Below, piece after piece: positions 45,428 through 53,614 of a stretch of 64,000 nucleotides of DNA (position 1 is its first letter; the number at the start of each line of letters is the position of its first letter). The stretch lies in NCBI RefSeq assembly GCF_009363615.1, contig NZ_CP045384.1, positions 1,300,501 to 1,364,500 of the forward strand, written 5' to 3'. The notes beneath the pieces were generated by a model. The model saw only the letters and a program-made list of their open reading frames with translations, was not told the origin of the DNA and ran no database searches. The position numbers and the translations under genes were made by a program. Origin of the DNA: Ruegeria sp. THAF33 (GTDB lineage Bacteria > Pseudomonadota > Alphaproteobacteria > Rhodobacterales > Rhodobacteraceae).

Positions 45428-46609
45428 CTAACGTCTGACCAGCAGCTGATTCAGCCCGTGAAAGTGATAGCTGTCCGAGAAAAGCGGCGGCGCAGCCAGT
45501 TTCAGGTTTGGACAGCTTTCGAACAGGATCGGCAAAGCAATGCGCATTTCCAGACGCGCCAGAGGTGCGCCAACGCAGAAATGAATTCCGCCCCCAAAGC
45601 TTGTGTTGACTTCAATCGGACGGCTCGGCTGAAACGTGTGCGGTTCAGCCCAGACAGCGGGGTCGCGGTTGGCCGCGCCAAGCAACAGTGCCACTTGATC
45701 GCCACGTTTGAATGAATGGCCGAACAGGTCCACGTCCTCATACGCGTAGCGTGTGAACATGTGCAAAGGCGGATCATAGCGCAGGATTTCTTCGATGGTT
45801 GCGTCGAGTCCATCCGGTGCCAGGGCGTCGGGGGCGGTACGGGTCTGCAACAGGGTTTTCACCCCGTTCCCCAGTGAATGCACGGTAGCCTCATGGCCTG
45901 CGTTGAGCAGCAGGATGCAGGTGGCAACCAGCTCGTCCAGTGACAGTTTCTGGCCTTCTTCCTCGGCGCTTATCAACCGGGTTATCAGGTCGTCCCGTGG
46001 ATCATTGCGCCGCAGCTCTATGTATTCCTTCAGGAATTCGGTGAATTCCCGAGATGATTTGGCGGCCCTGTCTTCGGTGTCCTGCGTGCGATTGGCCTGA
46101 TACATGGCAACCATATCGTGAGACCACTGCAACAGATCGGGCGCCATGGCTTCGGGGACGCCCAGAAGCCGGCAGATCGTGACCACCGGAACCTGAGTGC
46201 AATAGGCTTCCAACAGGTCGAACGTGTTCCGAGGGAAGTCCTTGATCAGGCCGTGGCACAGATCTTCGATGGAAGGTTGCAGCGCAGAAATCGCCCGTGA
46301 CGTGAAGGCGCGCATCACCAATGATCGAAGGCGTGTGTGCCTTGGCGGTTCTGCCTCAAGCAGTGAATGGGCCTCGATGGCCAGCCAGGGCGCCAGATGG
46401 GCGGGACCTTGCTCTGCCAGTTCGGGCGGTACCTCGCGGCCAAATCTGCGGTCCCGAAATAGGGTGCGAACCGCGCGGTTTGAAACCGCGGCGACCACAC
46501 CATAGTCCTGCCAATAGAACAGATCGCCCGAGCCTCGCGCCTTGTCGTAGAACGGGTAGGGGTTTTGGACGAAACCCGGGTCTGTCGGTGATTGCGAAAA
46601 AGACTTCAT
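45428..46609 (-). CDS. Cytochrome P450
   Basis: A 393-residue soluble bacterial P450. The haem-binding loop is FGGGIHFCVGAPLAR, the helix K ExxR is EEILRYD, and helix I shows LLLNAGHEATVHSLGNG, with AGHEAT in place of the common AGxxTT. A redox partner is not encoded nearby. The conserved part starts at ATG 46609 (MKSFSQSP); longer alternatives reach 46675. The gene is divergent from dctB and its start codon overlaps one arm of an inverted repeat. Substrate unknown. Confidence 0.92.
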   Translation of the reverse strand: MKSFSQSPTDPGFVQNPYPFYDKARGSGDLFYWQDYGVVAAVSNRAVRTLFRDRRFGREVPPELAEQGPAHLAPWLAIEAHSLLEAEPPRHTRLRSLVMRAFTSRAISALQPSIEDLCHGLIKDFPRNTFDLLEAYCTQVPVVTICRLLGVPEAMAPDLLQWSHDMVAMYQANRTQDTEDRAAKSSREFTEFLKEYIELRRNDPRDDLITRLISAEEEGQKLSLDELVATCILLLNAGHEATVHSLGNGVKTLLQTRTAPDALAPDGLDATIEEILRYDPPLHMFTRYAYEDVDLFGHSFKRGDQVALLLGAANRDPAVWAEPHTFQPSRPIEVNTSFGGGIHFCVGAPLARLEMRIALPILFESCPNLKLAAPPLFSDSYHFHGLNQLLVRR

Positions 46610-46636
46610 GCGCCGCACACTTGCCATGCGGCGCAT
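46608..46636. promoter_or_regulatory. 10-bp inverted repeat in the P450/dctB divergent region
   Basis: ATGCGCCGCA (46608-46617) and TGCGGCGCAT (46627-46636) are exact reverse complements with a 9-nt spacer, 19-bp centre-to-centre, typical of a dimeric regulator site. The left arm overlaps the P450 start codon. Confidence 0.5.
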
Positions 46637-46655
46637 TGAATGCAAGACCCTGTCT

Positions 46656-48389
46656 ATGCACAGGGTTTGGTTCATTTCCGGTTTTTTGCTCGCCGTTGGG
46701 CTATTGTCGGGGTTTGTCTGGTCTTATGGATATCGACAGGCCCTGTCTCAGCTGAGCGAGAAGGCAGAGGCAGATCTTGAGCTGGCGGCTGACCGGCTGA
46801 GCACGCAGATGCAAGTGTATCAGGAACTTGCCGTGCTGATGGCAACTCATCCCGTTTTGCATGAACTGGATACGCAGGCCGGTATTCGCCAAGCCCGGGC
46901 AACGCTGCTGGACGTCGCTGACAAAACGGCCGCCGTAAACATGATGTATCTGGATACGAACGGACAGGTGCTGGTATCGGCGCAGCCTGTGTCCCAGCGC
47001 AACATGGCCCATCATCCGGCTTTCCGCCGTGCGATGCAGGGCGCCTTGGGCAGTGCGCATGAGGTTGTACCTTCCGGCGAAGACCGGATCTATTCCTATG
47101 CCGCCCCCACTTTTGGCCCGTCTGGCCAGATCGAAGGCGCGTTGATGGTCGTTGCTGATGTTCAGGACGTTGAACAAACGTGGCGTGGCAGTACCGAGGC
47201 GGTTTTCTTTGTCGATTCAGATGGTGTCGTTTTCATTTCCAACAGATCCGACCTGCTGTTCTGGCGCCGGGCGGACGGTGAGGCGGGATTGACGCCGCCA
47301 GATGGTGCGGCCGTCGATTTTTCTTCGAAACAGGTCGGCAGGCACGAGTTGTGGCATTTGAACTGGGGGCGTTACCTGCCGCGCGATGCGCTGCATCTGA
47401 CCCTTGATTTGCCGGTGATCGACATGACGGCCGAGGTTCTGGTGGATGTGGCGCCAGCCCTTCAGCTTGCCAGGCTTCAGGCGGCGGCCGTCGCGGCGAT
47501 CTGTCTGGCCTTTGGGGCCATGCTCTTTCTTGCCATGGAGCGGCGGCGGGCATTGGCAGAAGCGAATACCGTTCTGGAAAGCCGTGTGGCCAAACGTACC
47601 CATGACCTGACAGTGGCAAATGCCAGTTTGCGCAAGGAAGTGGCGGAACGGGAAGAAGCCGAGGCGGCGCTGCGGCGGGCCCAGGCAGACCTGGTGCAGG
47701 CGGGAAAGCTCAGCGCTTTGGGGCAAATGTCGGCGGGCATCAGCCATGAACTGAACCAGCCGCTTATGGCCATACGACAATTCGCGGATAACGGTTCAGC
47801 GTTCATGACGCGGGGAAAACCTGAAATGGCTGCCGAGAACCTGGGACGGATCTCGGAAATGGCGGCGCGGATGGCGCGGATCATCAAGAACCTTCGCGCC
47901 TTTGCCCGCAACGAAAGCGAACCGATGGGGCGGGTTGACCTGATTCAGGTTCTCAACACCGCTGTTGAACTGACCGAGGCCCGCCTGCGAGACGACGATG
48001 TAACCCTGAACTGGACCCCCCCGAATGGCGCTGTGTATGTTTGGGGGGGTGAAGTACGTTTGGTGCAGGTGTTCGTGAATCTGATCAACAATGCGGCGGA
48101 TGCAATGCTGGGGCGACCAAAACGGATTATTTCGATAACGCTGCGAAAAGGCGCACGATTGAGCGTTTCCTTGCAGGATACTGGCCCGGGCATTGAAGAC
48201 CCCGACCGAATGTTCGAGCCCTTCTATTCCACGAAAAGCGTTGGATCGTCAGAAGGTTTGGGGCTGGGGCTTTCCATTTCCTACGGGCTGGTTCAAAGCT
48301 TTGGTGGGGATATACGGGGCGCGAACACGGCGGATGGGGCCATGTTTACCGTCGAACTGGAACCCTGCGACAAGGAAGAGGCCGCATGA
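46656..48389 (+). CDS. dctB: C4-dicarboxylate sensor histidine kinase DctB
   Basis: A 577-residue inner-membrane kinase. An N-terminal helix (about residues 5-25), a periplasmic double-PDC sensor region (about 26-270) and a second helix (near 275-300) are followed by a coiled coil, a HisKA phosphoacceptor (ISHELNQPLMAIRQFADNG) and a HATPase_c domain with N box (NLINNAADAML), G1 (DTGPGIEDP) and G2 (GLGLGLSIS). DctB proteins sense dicarboxylates such as succinate. It overlaps dctD by 4 bp and precedes the DctPQM TRAP operon, its likely target. The start is ATG 46656; upstream in-frame ATGs are possible. Confidence 0.9.
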   Translation: MHRVWFISGFLLAVGLLSGFVWSYGYRQALSQLSEKAEADLELAADRLSTQMQVYQELAVLMATHPVLHELDTQAGIRQARATLLDVADKTAAVNMMYLDTNGQVLVSAQPVSQRNMAHHPAFRRAMQGALGSAHEVVPSGEDRIYSYAAPTFGPSGQIEGALMVVADVQDVEQTWRGSTEAVFFVDSDGVVFISNRSDLLFWRRADGEAGLTPPDGAAVDFSSKQVGRHELWHLNWGRYLPRDALHLTLDLPVIDMTAEVLVDVAPALQLARLQAAAVAAICLAFGAMLFLAMERRRALAEANTVLESRVAKRTHDLTVANASLRKEVAEREEAEAALRRAQADLVQAGKLSALGQMSAGISHELNQPLMAIRQFADNGSAFMTRGKPEMAAENLGRISEMAARMARIIKNLRAFARNESEPMGRVDLIQVLNTAVELTEARLRDDDVTLNWTPPNGAVYVWGGEVRLVQVFVNLINNAADAMLGRPKRIISITLRKGARLSVSLQDTGPGIEDPDRMFEPFYSTKSVGSSEGLGLGLSISYGLVQSFGGDIRGANTADGAMFTVELEPCDKEEAA

Positions 48390-49615
48390 TGCGCAGGGTT
48401 TTGTTGGTCGATGATGATGCCGCCGTACGCGAGGCCCTGTCTCAAACTCTAGAATTGGCGGACTATCAGCCAACGACCGCTGGATCCTTTGTGGCGGCCA
48501 AGGATCACATCAGCCCCGAGTTTCCCGGTGTCATCATCTCGGATATCCGCATGCCGGGGCGGGACGGGTTCCATCTTTTGTCTTATGCCCGAGAGGTCGA
48601 TCCGGATCTTCCCGTGGTTCTTCTGACGGGTGAGGGCGATATTCCCATGGCCGTCGACGCCATGGGAAAGGGTGCGTTCGATTTTCTGGAAAAGCCGTGC
48701 GCCGCGTCCGATCTTCTGGAGGTGCTTGAACGCGCCTTTGCAGCCCGTTCGCAGGTATTGGAGCAAAGAGCGGCGAAATCCGAGCTGGAACGAGGAGACC
48801 CCGCCGCGCGTTTGCTGTTCGGCCTGTCGCCCCAGGCCGAGGCCCTGCGCGAGCGGGTTCGGACCGTTGCGCCAACAGGTGCCGAAGTTCTTGTGACAGG
48901 ACCGCCAGGCAGCGGCATCTCGAAGGTCGCCGAGGTCGTGCATCTGATGTCGCCAGCAGGGCAGGGACCATTTGTCAAACGCACGGCCTCAAGCCTCAGC
49001 CCCGACGACTTGGCCGAGAGCTGTGAAGATGCGGCAGGTGGGTCATTGTTTCTGGACGAAGTCTCGGCCATGCCCCATGCCACGCAATTTGCGGCGTTGG
49101 AGATCATCGAGCATGGACCAGGCGGGCGTATCATTGCGGGAACGACCGCTGATCTTTCAGCGCTGAGTTCTGAAGGCCGGTTCAATGCAGACCTGTTTTA
49201 CAGGCTGGATGTCATGCGGGTGCGTATTCCATCGCTGGCAGAACGCCCCGACGACATTCCGGTGATCTTCCGCCATTACGTTGCACAGGCCGCAGAACAG
49301 GCGGGGATCGTGGCGCCGGAAATCTCGTCCGAGCATCTGGCGTCGCTAATGGCCAGCGACTGGCCGGGGAATGCGCGATCCCTGATGTCAGCCGCGATGC
49401 GCTTCGTGCTGGGAATGCCGGAAGAAGTCGCGCAGGCAACTGATCTGGGGCTCAGCGAACAGATGGCGCGGGTGGAGCGGTCGCTGCTCATCGCGGCGCT
49501 GGGTCGTCACAACGGTAAGGCATCAGATGCGGCGAAGGCATTGAAACTGCCGCGCAAGACATTTTACGACAAGCTGGCACGGTACCAGATTCGGGCCGAG
49601 GATTACCGGCGGTAA
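48386..49615 (+). CDS. dctD: DctD-type response regulator with degenerate AAA+ domain
   Basis: A 409-residue regulator: receiver domain (phosphoacceptor Asp53 in IISDIRMPG; Lys103 in LEKP), AAA+ domain (about 140-330) and C-terminal Fis-type helix-turn-helix (SDAAKALKLPRKTFYDKL). The AAA+ part is abnormal: Walker A is GPPGSGIS (172-179) with Ile where Lys is required, and the GAFTGA loop that touches sigma-54 is missing, the chain running straight from the helix after it (LAESCEDAAGGS) to Walker B (LFLDEV). The arginine-finger region (FNADLFYRLD) survives. It may thus act without ATP hydrolysis and with sigma-70, as reported for Rhodobacter capsulatus NtrC. Confidence 0.9.
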   Translation: MMRRVLLVDDDAAVREALSQTLELADYQPTTAGSFVAAKDHISPEFPGVIISDIRMPGRDGFHLLSYAREVDPDLPVVLLTGEGDIPMAVDAMGKGAFDFLEKPCAASDLLEVLERAFAARSQVLEQRAAKSELERGDPAARLLFGLSPQAEALRERVRTVAPTGAEVLVTGPPGSGISKVAEVVHLMSPAGQGPFVKRTASSLSPDDLAESCEDAAGGSLFLDEVSAMPHATQFAALEIIEHGPGGRIIAGTTADLSALSSEGRFNADLFYRLDVMRVRIPSLAERPDDIPVIFRHYVAQAAEQAGIVAPEISSEHLASLMASDWPGNARSLMSAAMRFVLGMPEEVAQATDLGLSEQMARVERSLLIAALGRHNGKASDAAKALKLPRKTFYDKLARYQIRAEDYRR

Positions 49616-49673
49616 CGGTCGGGCTCCCGCCACCTTTTTCCGCATTAACATGCGTCTAAAGCTGTTGGGCCGG

Positions 49674-49695
49674 GCAGCCCGCTGTCGCGGGCTGC
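49674..49695. terminator. Hairpin after dctD, possible terminator
   Basis: A perfect 9-bp stem GCAGCCCGC / GCGGGCTGC with a TGTC loop lies 58 bp past the dctD stop. Only GGTTTCG follows, so U-richness is poor and termination may be weak. Confidence 0.45.
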
Positions 49696-49735
49696 GGTTT
49701 CGCACCAGTTGATTCGGGTGTTTTGATTCGCAGGG

Positions 49736-49785
49736 TGTGCGGATTTCCGCACAAACTGGAAGATTGCTGTGCGGAATCTCGCACT
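49736..49785. promoter_or_regulatory. Tandem dyads upstream of dctP, putative DctD binding sites
   Basis: Site 1 (49736-49753) is TGTGCGGA-TT-TCCGCACA, a perfect 8-bp dyad. Site 2 (49768-49785) is TGTGCGGA-AT-CTCGCACT, the left half identical and the right half degenerate. Their centres are 32 bp apart, about three helical turns, so both face the same side of DNA. They lie about 190-240 bp before the dctP start. Confidence 0.7.
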
Positions 49786-49977
49786 TGGGGTTTCGAATGC
49801 GTCGACGGAGCGTAGTAAGGCGCTCCATAACCTGCTGAAATAAAATATCTAAATAGAAAATCGAGGGGCAAAAAACAAATCGTTGAGTGGATCGTGCCGA
49901 TTCGTTTCACTTCGCTGCATCTGATACCGAATTGGTGTCGAAGGACAATTTCAAGGAAGTCTGGGAGGAAAAGACAG

Positions 49978-50979
49978 ATGAGATTCCTGACAACGGCAGC
50001 AACCGCTCTGGCCCTGACAGTCACTGCGACCGCAGGCGTGGCAGCCTGTGACGATGGTGAAATCGTCGTCAAGTTCGCGCATGTGACCAACACTGACAAA
50101 CACCCCAAGGGCATTGCCGCATCGCTGCTGGAACAGCGCGTCAATGACGAGATGAACGGCGTGATGTGCATGGAGGTCTATCCGAACTCGACCCTGTACA
50201 ACGACGACAAGGTGCTGGAAGCGATGTTGCAGGGCGACGTTCAGCTGGCCGCACCGTCGCTGTCAAAGTTCGAGAAGTTCACCAAGCAGTTCCGCCTGTT
50301 TGACCTGCCGTTCATGTTCAAGAACATCGATGCTGTGGATGCATTCCAGGCTTCGGCCGATGGTCAGGCGATGAAGGACAGCATGCAGCGCCGTGGCCTT
50401 CAGGGGCTGGCCTTCTGGCACAACGGCATGAAGCAGATGTCGGCCAACAAGCCGCTGGTCGATCCGTCGGATGCAAACGGTCTGAAGTTCCGCGTGCAGT
50501 CTTCGGACGTTCTGGTGGCACAGATGGAGGCCATTGGTGGCAGCCCGCAGAAAATGGCGTTCTCGGAAGTTTACGGCGCGCTGCAACAGGGGGTTGTGGA
50601 TGGTCAGGAAAACACCTGGTCGAACATCTATGGCAAGAAGTTCTTCGAAGTGCAGGACGGCATCACCGAGACCAACCACGGTATCATCGACTATCTGGTC
50701 GTAACCTCTGTGGACTGGCTGGACAGCCTGGATCCGGACGTGCGTGACCAGTTCCTGACCATTCTGGCTGAAGTCACGGAAACACGGAACAAGGAAGCCT
50801 TTGCCGTGAACGAAGCAGCCAAAGCTTCGATCGTTGAAGCAGGCGGTGTCATCCGCGAATTGACCCCGGAACAGCGTCAGGCCTGGGTTGATGCGATGAA
50901 GCCTGTTTGGGACCAGTTCGCAGGTGACGTGGGTCAGGACAAGATCGACGCGGCTCAGGCCATCAACGCCGGCTTCTGA
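49978..50979 (+). CDS. dctP: TRAP transporter substrate-binding protein DctP
   Basis: A 333-residue periplasmic receptor for C4-dicarboxylates. A signal peptide (residues 1-23, cut after GVA or near ACD) precedes the DctP fold: VVKFAHVTNTDKHPKG at the start, the anchoring Arg in LKFRVQSSDVL, and YGALQQGVVDGQEN. The start is ATG 49978 with GGAGGAAAAGAC; the upstream frame is not the gene. It is followed by a hairpin and then the membrane subunits. Confidence 0.95.
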   Translation: MRFLTTAATALALTVTATAGVAACDDGEIVVKFAHVTNTDKHPKGIAASLLEQRVNDEMNGVMCMEVYPNSTLYNDDKVLEAMLQGDVQLAAPSLSKFEKFTKQFRLFDLPFMFKNIDAVDAFQASADGQAMKDSMQRRGLQGLAFWHNGMKQMSANKPLVDPSDANGLKFRVQSSDVLVAQMEAIGGSPQKMAFSEVYGALQQGVVDGQENTWSNIYGKKFFEVQDGITETNHGIIDYLVVTSVDWLDSLDPDVRDQFLTILAEVTETRNKEAFAVNEAAKASIVEAGGVIRELTPEQRQAWVDAMKPVWDQFAGDVGQDKIDAAQAINAGF

Positions 50980-51034
50980 ATCTGGCTAAAGGCAGAGCGC
51001 GTCCGGGGACTGGGGAGTATTCGACGCGCTGGCC

Positions 51035-51057
51035 GGGCGGGCTGAACAAGCCCGCCC
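51035..51057 (+). repeat. Hairpin between dctP and dctQ
   Basis: A perfect 9-bp stem GGGCGGGCT / AGCCCGCCC with a 5-nt loop and no U-tract. It probably stabilises dctP mRNA so that the receptor exceeds the membrane subunits. Confidence 0.6.
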
Positions 51058-51094
51058 AACACTCTCTCATCACAAAAAATGCGGGGACAGAAAG

Positions 51095-51772
51095 ATGTCT
51101 GGTGCGAATTCCGGCCAAGGCGGGCTGGTCGACCATATCGAAGAAACCCTGATCGCGTGTCTGTTGGGCCTGATGACGGTCGTGACATTTGCCAACGTGA
51201 TCGCGCGGTTTGTTTTCAATTCCAATATCCTGTGGGCGCTTGAACTGACGGTGTTCACTTTTGGCTGGCTGGTGCTGCTTGGTGCTTCTTACGCGGTCAA
51301 GAAACACTCTCATCTGGGTGTTGATGCGATCCTGAACATGCTGGCCCCGGCGCCGCGTCGCATTCTGGCGCTCATCGCCGTGGGGTGCTGTCTGGTGTTT
51401 TCGCTGCTGTTGCTGAAAGGCGCCTATGACTATTGGGCGGTATTCGCGGATCTGCCGCCGACATCCGGACGCTGGTTCCCGACCGGGTTCAACTTCGACG
51501 CCCGCAGCCAGAGCTTCTATGAGGTTGACGATATCCCGATGGTCGCTCCGCTGCGGTTTCTGGAAGACCTGATCAACTATGGCGAAGGGTACGAGAAGCT
51601 TCCCAAAGTGGTGCCCTATTTGGTGCTGCCGGTATCGATGCTGCTGCTGGTGATCCGGTTCGCCCAGGTTGCCGTTCAGATCTGGCGTGGTGAAACGGAT
51701 CGCCTTGTCGCCAGCCACGAAGTCGAGGACGAGATCGAAGAAGTCCGCGCTCAGCAAGGAGAGCACAACTGA
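51095..51772 (+). CDS. dctQ: TRAP transporter small membrane subunit DctQ
   Basis: A 225-residue inner-membrane protein with four helices (near 15-40, 50-75, 85-110 and 165-185) and an insert of about 50 residues between helices 3 and 4. The N-terminal helix pair shows LLGLMTVVTFANVIARFVF and ELTVFTFGWLVLLGASYAVKK, the DctQ signature. Its stop shares two bases with dctM (TGATG type). Confidence 0.93.
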   Translation: MSGANSGQGGLVDHIEETLIACLLGLMTVVTFANVIARFVFNSNILWALELTVFTFGWLVLLGASYAVKKHSHLGVDAILNMLAPAPRRILALIAVGCCLVFSLLLLKGAYDYWAVFADLPPTSGRWFPTGFNFDARSQSFYEVDDIPMVAPLRFLEDLINYGEGYEKLPKVVPYLVLPVSMLLLVIRFAQVAVQIWRGETDRLVASHEVEDEIEEVRAQQGEHN

Positions 51773-53148
51773 TGGACGTCGTACTTCTTTTCTCGATGGT
51801 CGTCGGCCTGCTGCTGATCGGTGTGCCGATTGCGGTTGCGCTTGGCCTCAGCTCGACCCTGTTTCTGCTGATCTACTCTGACAGTTCACTCGCTTCTGTC
51901 GCGGGCACGCTGTTCGAAGCTTTTGAAGGGCATTTTACGCTGCTTGCGATCCCGTTCTTCATTCTGGCGTCGTCCTTCATGACAACAGGTGGTGTCGCAC
52001 GACGGATCATCCGGTTCTCGATCGCCTGTGTCGGGCATTTGCCCGGCGGGCTGGCGATTGCGGGCGTCTTTGCCTGTATGCTGTTCGCAGCCCTGTCCGG
52101 GTCGTCTCCGGCGACCGTGGTCGCCATTGGCTCGATCGTAATCGCGGGGATGCGTCAGGTGGGCTATTCCAAGGAATTTGCCGCCGGTGTGATCTGCAAC
52201 GCGGGGACACTGGGTATTCTGATCCCTCCGTCCATCGTCATGGTCGTATATGCCGCCGCTGTTGAAGTCTCGGTTGGGCGCATGTTCCTTGCGGGGGTTA
52301 TTCCCGGTCTGATGGCTGGTTTGATGCTGATGATCACCATCTATGTCATGGCCAAGGTCAAGAACCTGCCCAAGGGTGAATGGAAAGGCTGGGGAGAGAT
52401 CTTTACCTCGGCCCGTGAGGCCGGTTGGGGTCTTTTCCTGATCGTCATCATTCTGGGTGGTATCTATGGTGGCATCTTCACCCCGACCGAGGCCGCCGCA
52501 GTCGCCGCAGTCTACGCGTTCTTCATTGCCAGCTTTGTGTACAAGGACATGGGCCCGCTGAGCACGGAAGAAGGCACGCAGAACCTGCCGCTGCTGAAAA
52601 AACCCTATGCGCTGATCACGGCTTTCTTTCACCCGGACACCAAGCATACGCTGTTCGAGGCGGGCAAGCTGACGGTCACGCTGCTGTTCGTGATCGCCAA
52701 CGCGCTGATCCTCAAGCATGTTCTGACCGACGAACAGGTGCCGCAGCATATCGCCGAAGCGATGCTGTCGGCGGGCCTTGGCCCGGTGGCTTTCCTGATC
52801 GTGGTAAACGTGATCCTGCTGATCGGCGGTCAGTTCATGGAACCGTCTGGCCTGCTGGTCATCGTGGCGCCCCTGGTGTTCCCGATCGCTATCGAGCTGG
52901 GCATCGACCCGATCCATCTGGGTATCATCATGGTGGTCAACATGGAGATCGGGATGATCACGCCTCCGGTCGGTCTGAACCTGTTCGTGACTTCGGGTGT
53001 TGCGGGTATGCCGATGATGAGCGTTGTGAAGGCGGCGCTGCCCTTCCTTGCGGTGCTGTTCGTCTTCCTGATCATGGTGACGTATATTCCGTGGATATCG
53101 ACCTTCCTGCCCAACACCTTCATGGGGCCGGAAATAATAACCAACTAG
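51772..53148 (+). CDS. dctM: TRAP transporter large membrane subunit DctM
   Basis: A 458-residue ion-transporter-superfamily permease with about 12-13 helices, the sodium-coupled channel of the TRAP system. Recognisable blocks are FFILASSFMTTGGVARRII, AALSGSSPATVVAIGSI and GTLGILIPPSIVMVVYA in the first half, and EIGMITPPVGLNLFV in the second. A hydrophilic loop of about 60 residues sits mid-sequence (about 255-310). It ends in a rho-independent terminator. Confidence 0.95.
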   Translation: MDVVLLFSMVVGLLLIGVPIAVALGLSSTLFLLIYSDSSLASVAGTLFEAFEGHFTLLAIPFFILASSFMTTGGVARRIIRFSIACVGHLPGGLAIAGVFACMLFAALSGSSPATVVAIGSIVIAGMRQVGYSKEFAAGVICNAGTLGILIPPSIVMVVYAAAVEVSVGRMFLAGVIPGLMAGLMLMITIYVMAKVKNLPKGEWKGWGEIFTSAREAGWGLFLIVIILGGIYGGIFTPTEAAAVAAVYAFFIASFVYKDMGPLSTEEGTQNLPLLKKPYALITAFFHPDTKHTLFEAGKLTVTLLFVIANALILKHVLTDEQVPQHIAEAMLSAGLGPVAFLIVVNVILLIGGQFMEPSGLLVIVAPLVFPIAIELGIDPIHLGIIMVVNMEIGMITPPVGLNLFVTSGVAGMPMMSVVKAALPFLAVLFVFLIMVTYIPWISTFLPNTFMGPEIITN

Positions 53149-53166
53149 ACTGCCTGAAAACTGAAC

Positions 53167-53198
53167 AAAGCCGGGTGGTGTCAACTGCCCGGCTTTTT
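53167..53198 (+). terminator. Rho-independent terminator of dctPQM
   Basis: AAAGCCGGG pairs with CCCGGCTTT around a 12-nt loop, followed by TTCG. It starts 19 bp after the dctM stop. Confidence 0.85.
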
Positions 53199-53238
53199 CG
53201 TGTCTTGAAACCGCGCGATGGGTTCTTATCTGAGGCAT

Positions 53239-53282
53239 AGAGGACGACCTCTGCTTTCTGGGACATCATTCGGGACGACCCG
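53239..53282 (+). promoter_or_regulatory. Guanidine-II (mini-ykkC) riboswitch
   Basis: Two hairpins with identical ACGA loops: AGAGG-ACGA-CCTCT at 53239-53252 and CGGG-ACGA-CCCG at 53271-53282, 18 nt apart. Paired stem-loops with ACGR loops just before the ribosome-binding site are the definition of mini-ykkC, which binds two guanidinium ions and turns on translation. The downstream gene is the classic target, an SMR guanidinium exporter. The GAGG at about 53291 is a few nucleotides past the second hairpin. Confidence 0.9.
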
Positions 53283-53302
53283 TACGGATATGAGGTTGTC
53301 TT

Positions 53303-53614
53303 ATGCCCTGGATCTTTCTTCTGTTTGCTGGCCTTTTGGAAATTGTCTGGGCGGTTGCCATGAAGCAGTCGGCCGGTTTTACCCGATTGTGGCCGACGGC
53401 CGTGATGGGCGTTTCGATGTTGGGTTCATTTGGTCTGCTGGCGCTTGCAATGCGGGACTTGCCGTTGGGGACCGCATACACGATCTGGACTGGGATCGGT
53501 GCGGTGGGGGCGTTCAGTGTCGGTATTCTGTTTCTTGGCGAAGCCCTGACACCTGTGCGGATCGCAGCTGCGGTTCTGATCGTGACAGGCCTTGTGGTGA
53601 TGAAGCTTTCCTGA
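53303..53614 (+). CDS. gdx: SMR-family guanidinium exporter (Gdx/SugE)
   Basis: A 103-residue four-helix small multidrug resistance protein of the SugE/Gdx branch. The coupling glutamate lies in GLLEIVWAVAMKQSAGFTRLW (Glu13), followed by the Gdx-type basic/aromatic signature, and AYTIWTGIGAVG forms helix 3. These proteins exchange guanidinium for protons in a dual-topology dimer. A guanidine-II riboswitch immediately upstream confirms the assignment. Confidence 0.93.
   Translation: MPWIFLLFAGLLEIVWAVAMKQSAGFTRLWPTAVMGVSMLGSFGLLALAMRDLPLGTAYTIWTGIGAVGAFSVGILFLGEALTPVRIAAAVLIVTGLVVMKLS

Larger units (their letters stand above)
49616..49977. other. dctD-dctP intergenic region: hairpin, tandem dyads, promoter region
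   Basis: A 362-bp stretch without a gene. It holds a hairpin after dctD (49674-49695), two matched dyads (49736-49785), an AT-rich stretch at about 49835-49875 that may hold a promoter, and the GGAGGAAAAG ribosome-binding site of dctP. I see no TGGCAC-N5-TTGC sigma-54 promoter. A frame upstream of the dctP ATG (49894) is just an extension without the signal peptide. Confidence 0.6.

Noticed and set aside
49786..49977. Sigma-54 promoter for dctPQM
   Set aside because: No TGGCAC-N5-TTGC or tolerable variant with GG and GC 10 bp apart could be found.
51886..53238. 450-codon minus-strand open frame opposite dctM
   Set aside because: His/Asp/Arg-rich translation typical of the antisense of a membrane protein gene; dctM is certain.
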